From contig NZ_JAAIKO010000015.1 in the NCBI RefSeq assembly GCF_016107395.1, forward strand, positions 62,001-126,000: a stretch of DNA of 64,000 nucleotides, written 5' to 3'. The notes below the pieces were generated by a model. The model worked only from the letters and a program-made list of their open reading frames with translations. It had not been told where the DNA came from and made no database searches. Shown in pieces: positions 34,528 through 43,593 of the stretch. This DNA comes from Streptomyces fildesensis (GTDB lineage: Bacteria > Actinomycetota > Actinomycetes > Streptomycetales > Streptomycetaceae). Both the position numbers and the translations under genes were made by a program. Position 1 is the first letter of the stretch; each line of letters starts with the position of its first letter.

Positions 34528-35700
34528 TCAGCGTCGCACGTCCGCGTACACCTTTTGCAGGTGGTCCACGATCGCGTCGATGGTGAAGGAGTCATGGATC
34601 AGCCGCCGGGCCGCGACGGAGGCCGCCGCGTGCACCGCCGGGTCGAGCAGCTCCAGGATCGCACCGGCGATCCGGGCGCCGTTCTCGGCACTGTTCCCGC
34701 CGCCGGTCTCCTCGCGGCTGTCCACGAGCCGGCCCGCGCCCGCCGCCTCGATGTCGGGGGCCAGCCCGCAGGTCTTCGTGACGACCACGGGTGTGCCCAC
34801 GGACATGGCCTCGGCCGCGGACAGCGAGAACGATTCCTGGATCGACGGGATGACGTAGACGTCCGCCCGCCGCAGCTGCTCGTACACCGCGGTCCTGTCG
34901 AGCGCGCCGACGTACTCCACCGACCCGTCGACCCCCAGCGCGCGGGCGCGGGCCAGGGTCGCCTCCAGGCCGCCCGTGTCGGGCCCGGCGAGCACGAAGC
35001 GCGCCTCCGGGTGCTTGCCGAGCACGCCGGGGACGGCCTCGATGAAGTCCTCGGGCCGCTTGGCGGGGTGCACCCGGGCCAGATACAGCACGGTGGGCGG
35101 CCCGCCGTGCGAGGAGGCCCGCAGTTCCGGGCGGTACTCGCCCTGCGGTTCGACGCCGTTGGCCAGCCGTATGGTGTTGGTCAGTTCGACCGGTTCCACC
35201 ACGGCGTTGACGTTGCGGCGCTCGGTCTCGGTGAGGCACAGCACCGCGTCGGCCCGCCGCAGCACCCGCCGCACCCCGAACGCGTCGGAGATCTTGGCGG
35301 GCAGCCGCTCGGTCGGGTCGATCATCCCGTGCGTCTGCAGGACCAGTGGCCGGCCGCACTGCAGGGCGGCGAGCGCGATCGGCAGGGTGACGAGGTCCCG
35401 CATGAGGTGGACGTGCACGACGTCCGCCGACTTCACCAGCCGGCGCGCCCTGGCCAGCAGTGACGGGGAGGTGATCCCCGCGACGCCGAACCGCCGGATG
35501 AGGTGCCGGGCCTGGAACAGCTGCGCCGGTACCCCTTCCACCTCGGTCGGCAGCGGCCCCTCGAACTCGTCGCCGAGGGTGACCAGCCGGGCGTCGACCC
35601 CGCGCTCGATCAGCCCGCGCGAGAGGCTGAGCGCCACCCGCGTCGGACCGCCGAAGGCGTGGCTGGGTGTGTGCAGCGTGACGGCGTGCAGGACCCGCAT
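34528..35700 (-). CDS. Family 4 glycosyltransferase
   Basis: The product has 390 residues in GT-B form. N-terminal: LHAVTLHTPSHAFGGPTRVALSL. C-terminal donor motif: VLYLARVHPAKRPEDFIEAV, then DVYVIPSIQESFSLSAAEAM (E-x7-E) and GTPVVVTKTCGLAPDI. It probably adds one sugar to the repeat unit. It lies 29 bp downstream of the lipoprotein gene side and shares its strand with the polymerase, so the two are likely one operon. Confidence 0.9.
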   Translation of the reverse strand: MRVLHAVTLHTPSHAFGGPTRVALSLSRGLIERGVDARLVTLGDEFEGPLPTEVEGVPAQLFQARHLIRRFGVAGITSPSLLARARRLVKSADVVHVHLMRDLVTLPIALAALQCGRPLVLQTHGMIDPTERLPAKISDAFGVRRVLRRADAVLCLTETERRNVNAVVEPVELTNTIRLANGVEPQGEYRPELRASSHGGPPTVLYLARVHPAKRPEDFIEAVPGVLGKHPEARFVLAGPDTGGLEATLARARALGVDGSVEYVGALDRTAVYEQLRRADVYVIPSIQESFSLSAAEAMSVGTPVVVTKTCGLAPDIEAAGAGRLVDSREETGGGNSAENGARIAGAILELLDPAVHAAASVAARRLIHDSFTIDAIVDHLQKVYADVRR

Positions 35701-35707
35701 ACCCCGT

Positions 35708-36385
35708 TCACTCCCCCTTCGAGAAGAGCCAGACGGAGCAGCCCGTGCTGGTGAAGCCGCGTGCGCCGGCCGGCACGGTGACCAGCGCCTTGCTGCCGGA
35801 GACCGCCTTGCCGTCCGCGCCGGTGAGCTTCCAGGAGCAGCCCTTGGACGGGGTCGGCGCGTGATAGGTGCCGGGGGTGATGACGCTGCCGGCCTTCGCC
35901 TTGCTCCCGACGGTGAAGGTGCCGTCGGTGAAGCCGTGTTCCGCCGCCGCGAGTACCGGCTTCTGGTCGGGGCAGAGTGCGGTGACGGCGTCGTGCGCGC
36001 CGGAGATCTGGCCGAGGACGATGCCGCTCGCCGCCGCGTCGGGGTCCCGCTTGGCGATGAACTTGATCTTGTCGCAGGACTCCTGGCCGAGCTCCAGCAC
36101 GGCCGCCGGGTCCGATCCCTTCGGCACCCGGCCGGTCAGGTACTGCTTCTGCTGCTTGGTGAAGGAGCCCGTCGCCGGTGTCAGTTCCGCCGCCGGGACG
36201 GTGGGTCCGGGCGTGGTCGGAGCGGCGGTGGCGGTGGGGTTCTGGTCGAGGCCCCCGGAGGCGGGGGCGGAGGCGGTCGGAGGCGCGGCGGCCTTCGGGT
36301 CGCTGCTGGAGCAGCCGGTCAGGAACACCACCGCCACCGCCGTCGTGATGACGGCGGCGGCGGTGGCCCGGAGCGGGTGGATCAT
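35708..36385 (-). CDS. Secreted lipoprotein of unknown function
   Basis: The product has 225 residues with lipobox FLTGCSSS and a Pro/Thr/Ala-rich linker to about residue 70. A helical segment (TGSFTKQQKQYLTGRVP) follows, then a small domain with paired cysteines (SKGCSWKLTG and TSTGCSVWLF). The start overlaps the stop of the LamG gene (ATGA), so the two are translated together. It is probably an exported helper of the glycan cluster. I know no family. Confidence 0.8.
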   Translation of the reverse strand: MIHPLRATAAAVITTAVAVVFLTGCSSSDPKAAAPPTASAPASGGLDQNPTATAAPTTPGPTVPAAELTPATGSFTKQQKQYLTGRVPKGSDPAAVLELGQESCDKIKFIAKRDPDAAASGIVLGQISGAHDAVTALCPDQKPVLAAAEHGFTDGTFTVGSKAKAGSVITPGTYHAPTPSKGCSWKLTGADGKAVSGSKALVTVPAGARGFTSTGCSVWLFSKGE

Positions 36386-38592
36386 CCGGTGAGCCCCAGG
36401 GTGCGGTGCTGGGCGATCTGCGCGGGAGTCAGAACGCTCGGGTAGATCGCGGTCTCGTCGATGGAGCCGGCGAAGTAGTTGCTCGCGGGCTGGCTCGGCC
36501 AGCCGTTGAGCTGGTCGCCGCCGACGTGCCAGTAACCGGTGTAGTCCTGGCTGGCGGTGTACGCGCTGTTGCTGGACACGAGGTTTCCGTCGACGTACAG
36601 CCGCATGCCGTTGGAGCCCTGGGTACCGACCACGTGGTGCCACTGGCCGTTGTTCAGGCCGGTACCGCTGGCGATGGTGCGGGTCCCGTTGAGGTAGGCG
36701 CCGAAGATCAGCTGACCGTTGTTGGTCATGTAGATGTGCTTGTCGTAGTTGGAGCTGAGCCGGCCGTTGGTGTTGCTGCCGAAGCCGACGAGCTTTCCGC
36801 CCTGCGTGGTGGTCGTCTTGAACCACGTCTCGACGCTGTACGAGGCCGGGCGGGGGTAGGAGCGGTCGCTGTACGAGTACTGGCTGGTGCCGTTGTACGT
36901 GACCGCCGTGCTGTTGCCCTGGACCGCGGCGGGGACGACCCGGCGGGTCGAGTACCCGACGTTGTCGCCGGCCGCCTGGTTGCCCGAGGCGTCCGCGAGG
37001 TAGCCGGCCGTCTCGTCGTAGCGCCAGTACAGGTTGGCGCCGTCGGCGATCACCTTGGCGGGGTACGACTCGGCGGTGGCCGCGGCGACGGTGGTCGCGT
37101 TGGCCGACTTGGCGCTGACGTTGGTGCCGTCGCTCGCCGACACCCGGTAGGTGTACGACGTGCCCGCCACCACGTTGGTGTCGGTGAAGGTGAGCTGCGG
37201 CCGCACCCACGGGAGCGAGGAGGCGCTGACGGTGTAGACCGGGGTGGCACCGTTGTTCCGGTACACGTTGTAGGTCAGGTTGCCGTCGTCGAGGTCCAGA
37301 CTGGTCTGCCAGCGGACCTGGACCTTGCCGGGCTCCACGCTCGACGCGACGACCTGCGGGATGCTGGGCGCCCCGGTGTCAGGACCGTTCGAGAAGCGGG
37401 TCAGACCCTGCTGGGCCTTGAGGTTGGTGGTGGTGAAACCGCCACCGGCCCAGAGGTAGTCCTTGCCGCCGCCGGACGCGACGATCAGCACACGCGGGCC
37501 GACCAGCTCGCCGAGACCGTCATTGGTGTCGGGGAACCAGGGCAGCAGCGTCGGGCTGTCGACCGACTCGGCCAGCAGGTGGTGGCGGGTGCCGTCCGGG
37601 TACTCGCCCATGGTCGAGCAGTCGTGGGCGTGCGAACCGCTGTAGATCACCGACTGGTAGAGCGCCAGGTTCTGGGTGGCGCCCAGGCAGGTGTCCCGCC
37701 AGCGCTGGTTCCAGTCGCTGTAGTTGAAGGCGATGCGGCCGTCGAACACACCGCCGCCGGTGCCCTCGTTGGCGACGTAGAAGCCGGTGCTGTCGGTGAT
37801 GATGTCCTTGACGACCGACGTGTTGTCGATGAAGCCGTTCGGGTAGTTCTTGGTGACGGCTCCGGTGGTGGCGTCCACCACCGCCAGGGCGTGCGAGTTC
37901 GCGCCGTTCACGGTGTAGAAGTCACCGCCGACGATCACATGTGTGCCGTCGGCCGCGACCTCGACGGCGCGCGCCGTCTCGTCCGTGTCGGCCGTCCACG
38001 GCTTCAGGGCGCCCGCGGTGGTGACCGCGGCCAGGTGGCCGCGGGTCTGGCCCTCGACGGACTGGAAGTCGCCGCCGAGGTAGACGGTGTCGGCGGTCGC
38101 CGTCAGCGCGCGCACGGTGGCGGTGACGTTGACGTGGAAGTCGTTGCGCGGGGTGCAGGTGGCGATGTCGATCGCCGCCAGGTTGCTCACCCCGACGCCG
38201 TTGACCGCTCCGAAGGAGCCGCCCGCGTAGAGCGTCTTGCGGTCCGGTGAGACGGTGAGCGCGCGGACCGTCTCCGTGCCGCCGGTGAAGGACAGGTGGC
38301 ACCCGGTGGGTGCGCCCGTCGTGGTGTCGAACGCGGCGAAGTTGACCGCGGGCTGCTCGTTCTCGCCGGCAGCCGAGCCGGGCGGCCGGATGGCCGAGAA
38401 CGTACCCCCGGCGAAGACCACTCCGTCCGCCTGGGCGAAGGCCCAGACGATCCCGTTGGTCTGCCAGGTCGAAAGGTCGTCCGCCGTGATGGCGACCGGC
38501 GGAGTCAGTGCCGTCGCGGACTGCGACGTCATCACTCCCAGTGTCGCGGCCGCCAATGCAGTGGCAACCGAGAACACCCCCAATTTACGCAT
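36382..38592 (-). CDS. Secreted beta-propeller / FnIII / LamG-domain protein
   Basis: The product has 736 residues. A signal peptide ends near residue 29. Residues about 40-400 are delta-60-type propeller repeats (VFAGGTFSAI, TLYAGGSFGAVNGVGVSNLA, TVYLGGDFQSVEGQTRGHLA, VIVGGDFYTVNGANSHALAV). A fibronectin III domain follows (PQVVASSVEPGKVQVRWQTS to YTYRVSASDGTNVS). The end is a concanavalin-A-like LamG_3 jelly-roll (YSVETWFKTTTTQGGKLVGF, GQWHHVVGTQGSNGMRLYVD). LamG folds usually bind carbohydrate. Its place in the cluster suggests it binds or anchors the secreted glycan. Confidence 0.9.
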   Translation of the reverse strand: MRKLGVFSVATALAAATLGVMTSQSATALTPPVAITADDLSTWQTNGIVWAFAQADGVVFAGGTFSAIRPPGSAAGENEQPAVNFAAFDTTTGAPTGCHLSFTGGTETVRALTVSPDRKTLYAGGSFGAVNGVGVSNLAAIDIATCTPRNDFHVNVTATVRALTATADTVYLGGDFQSVEGQTRGHLAAVTTAGALKPWTADTDETARAVEVAADGTHVIVGGDFYTVNGANSHALAVVDATTGAVTKNYPNGFIDNTSVVKDIITDSTGFYVANEGTGGGVFDGRIAFNYSDWNQRWRDTCLGATQNLALYQSVIYSGSHAHDCSTMGEYPDGTRHHLLAESVDSPTLLPWFPDTNDGLGELVGPRVLIVASGGGKDYLWAGGGFTTTNLKAQQGLTRFSNGPDTGAPSIPQVVASSVEPGKVQVRWQTSLDLDDGNLTYNVYRNNGATPVYTVSASSLPWVRPQLTFTDTNVVAGTSYTYRVSASDGTNVSAKSANATTVAAATAESYPAKVIADGANLYWRYDETAGYLADASGNQAAGDNVGYSTRRVVPAAVQGNSTAVTYNGTSQYSYSDRSYPRPASYSVETWFKTTTTQGGKLVGFGSNTNGRLSSNYDKHIYMTNNGQLIFGAYLNGTRTIASGTGLNNGQWHHVVGTQGSNGMRLYVDGNLVSSNSAYTASQDYTGYWHVGGDQLNGWPSQPASNYFAGSIDETAIYPSVLTPAQIAQHRTLGLTG

Positions 38593-38696
38593 GCGTAGCC
38601 CCCCAGGCCCCTAGCGTTTGCCCGTGGCTCGTACAGCCGACGGTGCAGGGCAGAGTAGGGCGCTCGGTAGGCCCCAGTCTGTAGTTTTGGCGAGAT

Positions 38697-39710
38697 TTAG
38701 CGATCTATGCGCACAGTTGCGCCCGCCAACTGATCGGATACGTGCTGAATGTCGGCATCCACCATGATCCGAGCCAGTTCTTCCACCTTGACCGATGCTT
38801 TCCAGCCAAGGAGGTCGTGGGCCTTGCTCGCATCCCCGATGAGTGCGTCGACCTCGCTGGGCCGCTCGTACTTGGGGTCGTAGCGAACATATTCGGCCCA
38901 TTCCAGTCCCGCATGGGCGAACGCGGTCTCCACGAACTGCCGCACCGTAGCAGGCTCACCGGTGGCGACCACATAGTCGTCGGGCTCGTCGCGCTGCAGC
39001 ATCCGCCACATCGCGTCCACGTACTCCGGCGCGTAGCCCCAGTCGCGGACCGCGTCGAGGTTGCCGAGGTAGAGCCGGTCCTGCAGGCCGGCCTGGATCC
39101 GGGCGACCGCCCGGGTGATCTTCCGTGTGACGAAGGTCTCCCCACGGCGCGGGGACTCGTGGTTGAACAGGATCCCGTTGACGGCGAACATTCCGTACGC
39201 CTCGCGGTAGTTCACCGTCGACCAGTAGCCGAAGACCTTGGCGCAGCCGTAGGGGCTGCGCGGGTGGAACGGCGTGCTCTCGTTCTGCGGCGGCGGCGCG
39301 GCGCCGAACATCTCCGACGACGAGGCCTGGTAGACGCGGGTGCTGATACCGCTCGCGCGGACCGCCTCCAGCAGGCGCAGCGCGCCGAGACCGGTCACGT
39401 CGCCGGTGTAGAGCGGCGCGTCGAAGGAGACCCGGACGTGCGACTGCGCGCCGAGGTTGTACACCTCGTCGGGCTGCAGGTCGCGCAGCAGGTTCACCAG
39501 GGCGACGCCGTCCGACAGATCGGCGTGGTGCAGCACGAGGGAACGATTCGCCTCCTGCGGGCCCTGGTAGATGTGGTCGATCCGCTCGGTGTTGAAGCTG
39601 GACGACCGGCGCACGAGACCGTGCACCGTGTAGCCCTTGGCGAGCAGCAGTTCGGCCAGGTACGAGCCGTCCTGGCCGGTGACGCCGGTGATGAGTGCGC
39701 TCTTGCTCAC
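38697..39710 (-). CDS. gmd: GDP-mannose 4,6-dehydratase
   Basis: The product has 337 residues of the extended SDR family: ALITGVTGQDGSYLAELLL (TGxxGxxG), LVRRSSSFNTERIDH, the catalytic region SSSEMFGAAPPPQNESTPFH (T/S-x-E) and YGCAKVFGYW (YxxxK). It converts GDP-mannose to GDP-4-keto-6-deoxymannose, the precursor of GDP-fucose and GDP-rhamnose. The fcl gene diverges from it 96 bp away; together they form the GDP-L-fucose branch. Confidence 0.95.
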   Translation of the reverse strand: MSKSALITGVTGQDGSYLAELLLAKGYTVHGLVRRSSSFNTERIDHIYQGPQEANRSLVLHHADLSDGVALVNLLRDLQPDEVYNLGAQSHVRVSFDAPLYTGDVTGLGALRLLEAVRASGISTRVYQASSSEMFGAAPPPQNESTPFHPRSPYGCAKVFGYWSTVNYREAYGMFAVNGILFNHESPRRGETFVTRKITRAVARIQAGLQDRLYLGNLDAVRDWGYAPEYVDAMWRMLQRDEPDDYVVATGEPATVRQFVETAFAHAGLEWAEYVRYDPKYERPSEVDALIGDASKAHDLLGWKASVKVEELARIMVDADIQHVSDQLAGATVRIDR

Positions 39711-39806
39711 GCGGTCCCCCCTTAGGGATCCGGATATATTGCTGTTTCGTACGGAAAGCTGGGCTCAGACCCGAATGGGTGATGCCACAGGGCATAATCC
39801 GGTGTC

Positions 39807-40751
39807 ATGAAGGCTACGAGGGAACTGCTCCCGCCCAGCGCCCGGATCTTCGTCGCGGGACACCGCGGACTGGTCGGCTCGGCGGTCACCCGCCGGCTCA
39901 CCGCCGACGGCTACCAGGTGATCACCCGCGGCCGGGACGGACTGGACCTGCGCGACGCCGCGGAGACCGGGAAGTTCCTGGCGGAGGTCCGGCCCGACGC
40001 GGTCGTACTCGCCGCCGCCAAGGTCGGCGGGATCATGGCCAACAGCACCTATCCGGTGCAGTTCATCGAGGACAACCTGCGGATCCAGCTGAGCGTCATC
40101 GCCGGCGCACACGCGGCGGGGGTCGGCCGGCTGCTCTTCCTCGGCTCGTCCTGCATCTACCCCAAGCTCGCCCCGCAGCCGATCCGCGAGGACGCGCTGC
40201 TCACCGGCCCGCTGGAGCCGACCAACGAGCCGTACGCGCTCGCCAAGATCGCCGGCATCGTCCAGATCCAGTCCTACCGGCGGCAGTACGGCGCCTCGTA
40301 CATCTCGGCGATGCCGACCAATCTCTACGGTCCCGGCGACAACTTCGACCTGGAGACCTCGCACGTCCTGCCGGCCCTGATCCGCCGCTTCCACGAGGCG
40401 AAGCGGGACGGGCGCGAGAGCGTCGAGCTCTGGGGCACCGGCTCCCCGCGGCGCGAGTTCCTGCACGTGGACGATCTCGCCGCCGCCTGCGCGCTGCTGC
40501 TGCGCACCTACGACGGCGACGAGCCGGTCAACGTCGGCTGCGGCGACGACCTGACGATCCGCGAACTCGCGCAGACCGTCAGGGACGTCGTCGGCTATGA
40601 GGGTGCCATCGCCTGGGACTCGACCAAGCCCGACGGGACCCCGCGGAAACTGCTGGACGTGTCCCGGCTGACGGATCTCGGCTGGAAGCCGACGATCCCG
40701 CTGCGGGACGGCATCGCCTCGGTGTACACCCAGTGGCGGTCCGAGGCGTGA
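39807..40751 (+). CDS. fcl: GDP-L-fucose synthase
   Basis: The product has 314 residues. Cofactor motif VAGHRGLVGSAVTRRL, then AAAKVGGIMAN, LGSSCIYPKLAPQPI with the catalytic Ser/Cys pair, and YALAK with the Tyr-Lys. These are specific for the 3,5-epimerase/4-reductase that turns the gmd product into GDP-L-fucose. The start ATG 39807 is clear from the first conserved residues. The result supports fucose or a fucose derivative in the exported glycan. Confidence 0.95.
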   Translation: MKATRELLPPSARIFVAGHRGLVGSAVTRRLTADGYQVITRGRDGLDLRDAAETGKFLAEVRPDAVVLAAAKVGGIMANSTYPVQFIEDNLRIQLSVIAGAHAAGVGRLLFLGSSCIYPKLAPQPIREDALLTGPLEPTNEPYALAKIAGIVQIQSYRRQYGASYISAMPTNLYGPGDNFDLETSHVLPALIRRFHEAKRDGRESVELWGTGSPRREFLHVDDLAAACALLLRTYDGDEPVNVGCGDDLTIRELAQTVRDVVGYEGAIAWDSTKPDGTPRKLLDVSRLTDLGWKPTIPLRDGIASVYTQWRSEA

Positions 40752-40785
40752 GGGGTTGGCGGATGGAGGAACGAAGGGCACCGGT

Positions 40786-42264
40786 CTAATACGCTCCTCG
40801 TCCGTCGACCACGGCACGGAGCGTGCGGGCCATCACGTCGACATCACTGGTGAACGACCAGTTGTCGACGTACTGCAGGTCGAGTGCGACCGTCTCGTCC
40901 CAGGACAGGTCGGAACGTCCGCTGACCTGCCAGAGTCCGGTGATACCCGGCTTGACGGCGAGCCGGCGCAGCTCGATCTCGTCGTAGCGGGCCACCTCCT
41001 CCGGCAGCGGCGGGCGCAGCCCGACCAGTGACATCTCACCGCGCAGCACATTGACGAGCTGCGGCAGTTCGTCGAGCGAGCAGCGGCGCAGCAGCCGGCC
41101 GACGCTGGTGACCCGGGGGTCCCGGCGCATCTTGAACATCAGGCCGTCGTTCTCGTTGGCGGCCGTCAGTTCGGCCTTGCGGGCCTCGGCGTCCACGACC
41201 ATGGTGCGGAACTTCCACATGGTGAAAGGCGCGCAGTTCTGGCCGTGCCGGACCTGCTTGTGGAAGGCCGGGCCGGGTGACCCGAGCCGGATGGCGGCGG
41301 CGATCAGACCGAACAGCGGTGCCAGCACCAGCAGCCCGGCGGCGGCGCCGGCCCGGTCCATGGCCGACTTGAGCTGGATCTGGACTCCGCGCCGGGTGGG
41401 CGGGGCGATGTGGAGCATCGCCAGCCCGGCGGGCGCGGCGAGCTGGACGCGGCGCATGGACACGTCCACCAGTCCCGGCAGGACCGCCAGCGGCAGTCCC
41501 GCGTCGTGCAGCGCCCAGGACAAACGTTTCAGCCGCTCTCCGGCCATCCGCGGTCCCGGTGCCACCAGCACGAGTTCCGCGCGGTGGTCCCGGGCGGCGC
41601 CCAGCACGAGCGCGGAGTCGCCGCTCGGGGCGCTGGGCATCACGGAGCCCAGCCGGGCACTGACCGGCGCGCCGCATTCGAGGTTGGCGTTCCCGACCGG
41701 GACGACACCGACGACCACATAGGCGTGGTCGGTGCGTCCGGCCAGGTGGCCGACGACATGGTCCGCGGCGCTCGGCTCGCCGATCACCAGGACCTTGCGG
41801 ACCGCGTGCGCCTCGCGGCGGGCCGCCGCGAGATGCCGGTGCGTCATCTTGCGGCAGGAGGCGGTCAGCAGCAGTCCGGGCGCGAGCCCGAGCAGCGCCA
41901 GTGAGGGCTCGGAGATCTCGCCGACGGCGGTACGCGCGACGGCCAGCACTCCGAGCAGGATCAGCCAGTCGTACAGAACCGGCAACGCGGCCCGGGACTC
42001 GCCCAGGGAGCGCGCCGCATAGCGGTGCCTGCCCGCCTGCACACACAGCCAGGCCACCGCGGCCACCACTGCGCATGCCCATGGGTACGGCTGACGCGTC
42101 GCCTGGAACACGAGCGCCACGGGCAGCGCGATACCCACCAGGTCGACGGCGAGCGCCACCGGTAGGTACCACGTCGGTTTGTCACTGAGTCCGCGCGGAG
42201 CCTTGCTCCGCACGGGTTTCGGTTCGGCTTCGATCAGACCATTGGGTACTTCGACACGCCGCAT
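40786..42264 (-). CDS. Initiating polyprenyl-phosphate sugar-1-phosphate transferase
   Basis: The product has 492 residues from ATG 42264, with GGGGGG 4 bp upstream. It has four or five N-terminal hydrophobic segments, a central soluble domain with a CoA-binding-like stretch (AVRKVLVIGEPSAADHVVGH), then the catalytic PglC/WbaP domain: KSAMDRAGAAAGLLVLAPLF, GSPGPAFHKQVRHGQN, MWKFRTMVVDAE, RLLRRCSLDELPQLVNVLRG and SLVGLRPPLPEE. The order matches WbaP/CpsE/EpsL-like enzymes that put the first sugar on undecaprenyl phosphate. It converges with fcl. Confidence 0.93.
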   Translation of the reverse strand: MRRVEVPNGLIEAEPKPVRSKAPRGLSDKPTWYLPVALAVDLVGIALPVALVFQATRQPYPWACAVVAAVAWLCVQAGRHRYAARSLGESRAALPVLYDWLILLGVLAVARTAVGEISEPSLALLGLAPGLLLTASCRKMTHRHLAAARREAHAVRKVLVIGEPSAADHVVGHLAGRTDHAYVVVGVVPVGNANLECGAPVSARLGSVMPSAPSGDSALVLGAARDHRAELVLVAPGPRMAGERLKRLSWALHDAGLPLAVLPGLVDVSMRRVQLAAPAGLAMLHIAPPTRRGVQIQLKSAMDRAGAAAGLLVLAPLFGLIAAAIRLGSPGPAFHKQVRHGQNCAPFTMWKFRTMVVDAEARKAELTAANENDGLMFKMRRDPRVTSVGRLLRRCSLDELPQLVNVLRGEMSLVGLRPPLPEEVARYDEIELRRLAVKPGITGLWQVSGRSDLSWDETVALDLQYVDNWSFTSDVDVMARTLRAVVDGRGAY

Positions 42265-42572
42265 GGACCCCCCAGGCACATCGCGACCGACTGAGCGCGG
42301 TTGCCACTTCCCCAAGCAGCAGTGCGCCGTGATAAACCGGAACGCTAGGCCAAAAGGGTGGTCATCCGCTGCGGTTTACGTATATTCGAGCCGTTGTTGT
42401 GTCCAAGTTAATAGCTCAGCTGCACAACGTGGCCATACGGAGTATGGCGGGCGTCCACATCATGGTTACCACCGGGGAGGGACACCTTCCGGAACGTACC
42501 GTCCCGGTACCGGACCGCATGCGGAGGGTAAGCGTCCGGCGCCCAGGACGGCGCCCCTTACAGTTGTCGCTT
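42265..42572. other. Divergent non-coding region before the Rsm22-like gene
   Basis: These 308 bp separate two divergent genes and should hold both promoters. The stretch around 42330-42430 is AT-richer than its surroundings. I see no RNA signature or strong operator. An in-frame extension of the methyltransferase up to 42399 is open but not convincing as coding. Confidence 0.5.
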
Positions 42573-43583
42573 GTGTCCACCTTGCAAGCCCCCGATGACC
42601 TGCGCGCCGCGCTGAACGGCCTGCTCGACGGTCTGCCGCCGAACCGGGCGGCCCAGGCGGTCGACCGGCTGATCGCAGCCTACCGAGGCGCCACGCCGAC
42701 CGACGCCCCGATCCTGCGGGACGCCTCCGACGTCGCCGCGTACGCCGCGTACCGGATGCCCGCCACCTACGCCGCCGTGCGCTCCGCGCTCGCGGAGTTC
42801 CAGGCGCGGGCGGGCACCTGGGCCCCGGCCACCCATCTGGACGTGGGCGGCGGCACCGGAGCGGCGACCTGGGCGGTCGCCGACACCTGGCAGCAGGACA
42901 CCCACACCAGCACCGTCCTGGACTGGTCGGACGCCGCCCTCACCCTCGGCCGCGAACTGGCCGCGGGCGCCGACTCCGCGGCGGTACGGGACGCCGAATG
43001 GCGCCGGGCCCCGCTGGGCGGCGCCGTACGGCTGCCCGAGTCCGACCTGGTCACCGTCTCGTACGTGCTCGGCGAACTGGACGCCGCCGCCCGGGTCTCC
43101 GTCGTCGCCGAGGCGGCCCGCGCGGCACTGGGCGCCGTGGTGATCGTCGAGCCCGGCACCCCGGACGGCTACGCCCGGGTCATCGCCGCGCGCGACCAGC
43201 TCCTCGGCGCCGGGTACACCGTGCTCGCCCCCTGCCCGCACAACGGGACCTGCCCGATAGAGGGCACCGACTGGTGCCACTTCGCGGCCCGGGTGAACCG
43301 CTCCTCGCTGCACCGCCAGATCAAGGGCGGCTCACTGCCGTACGAGGACGAGAAGTTCAGCTACGTCGCGGCCGCCCGCTTCCCGGCCGCGCCCGCGGCC
43401 GGGCGCGTCGTGCGGCACCCGCAGATCCGCAAGGGCCAGGTGCTGCTCGACCTGTGCACCCGGGACGACGGACTCTCCCGCAGCATCATCACCAAGAAGC
43501 GGCACGGCGACCTCTACCGCGCCGCCCGCGACGCGGACTCGGGCGACCCCTGGCCGCCCGCGGCAGACGCGACGGACTCCTGA
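42573..43583 (+). CDS. Rsm22-like ribosome-associated methyltransferase
   Basis: The product has 336 residues from GTG 42573; ATG 42519 or further upstream starts are possible. It has a SAM-binding Rossmann core (THLDVGGGTGAATWAVAD, TVLDWSDAALTLGRELA, LVTVSYVLGELDAAARVSVV). A cysteine cluster CPHNGTCPIEGTDWCHF near residue 226 and C-terminal LDLCTRDDG are as in the Rsm22/METTL17 family, in which cysteines hold an Fe-S cluster. Family members act in small-subunit ribosome assembly. The role in bacteria is little studied. Confidence 0.85.
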   Translation: MSTLQAPDDLRAALNGLLDGLPPNRAAQAVDRLIAAYRGATPTDAPILRDASDVAAYAAYRMPATYAAVRSALAEFQARAGTWAPATHLDVGGGTGAATWAVADTWQQDTHTSTVLDWSDAALTLGRELAAGADSAAVRDAEWRRAPLGGAVRLPESDLVTVSYVLGELDAAARVSVVAEAARAALGAVVIVEPGTPDGYARVIAARDQLLGAGYTVLAPCPHNGTCPIEGTDWCHFAARVNRSSLHRQIKGGSLPYEDEKFSYVAAARFPAAPAAGRVVRHPQIRKGQVLLDLCTRDDGLSRSIITKKRHGDLYRAARDADSGDPWPPAADATDS

Positions 43584-43593
43584 GCCGGCCGGC

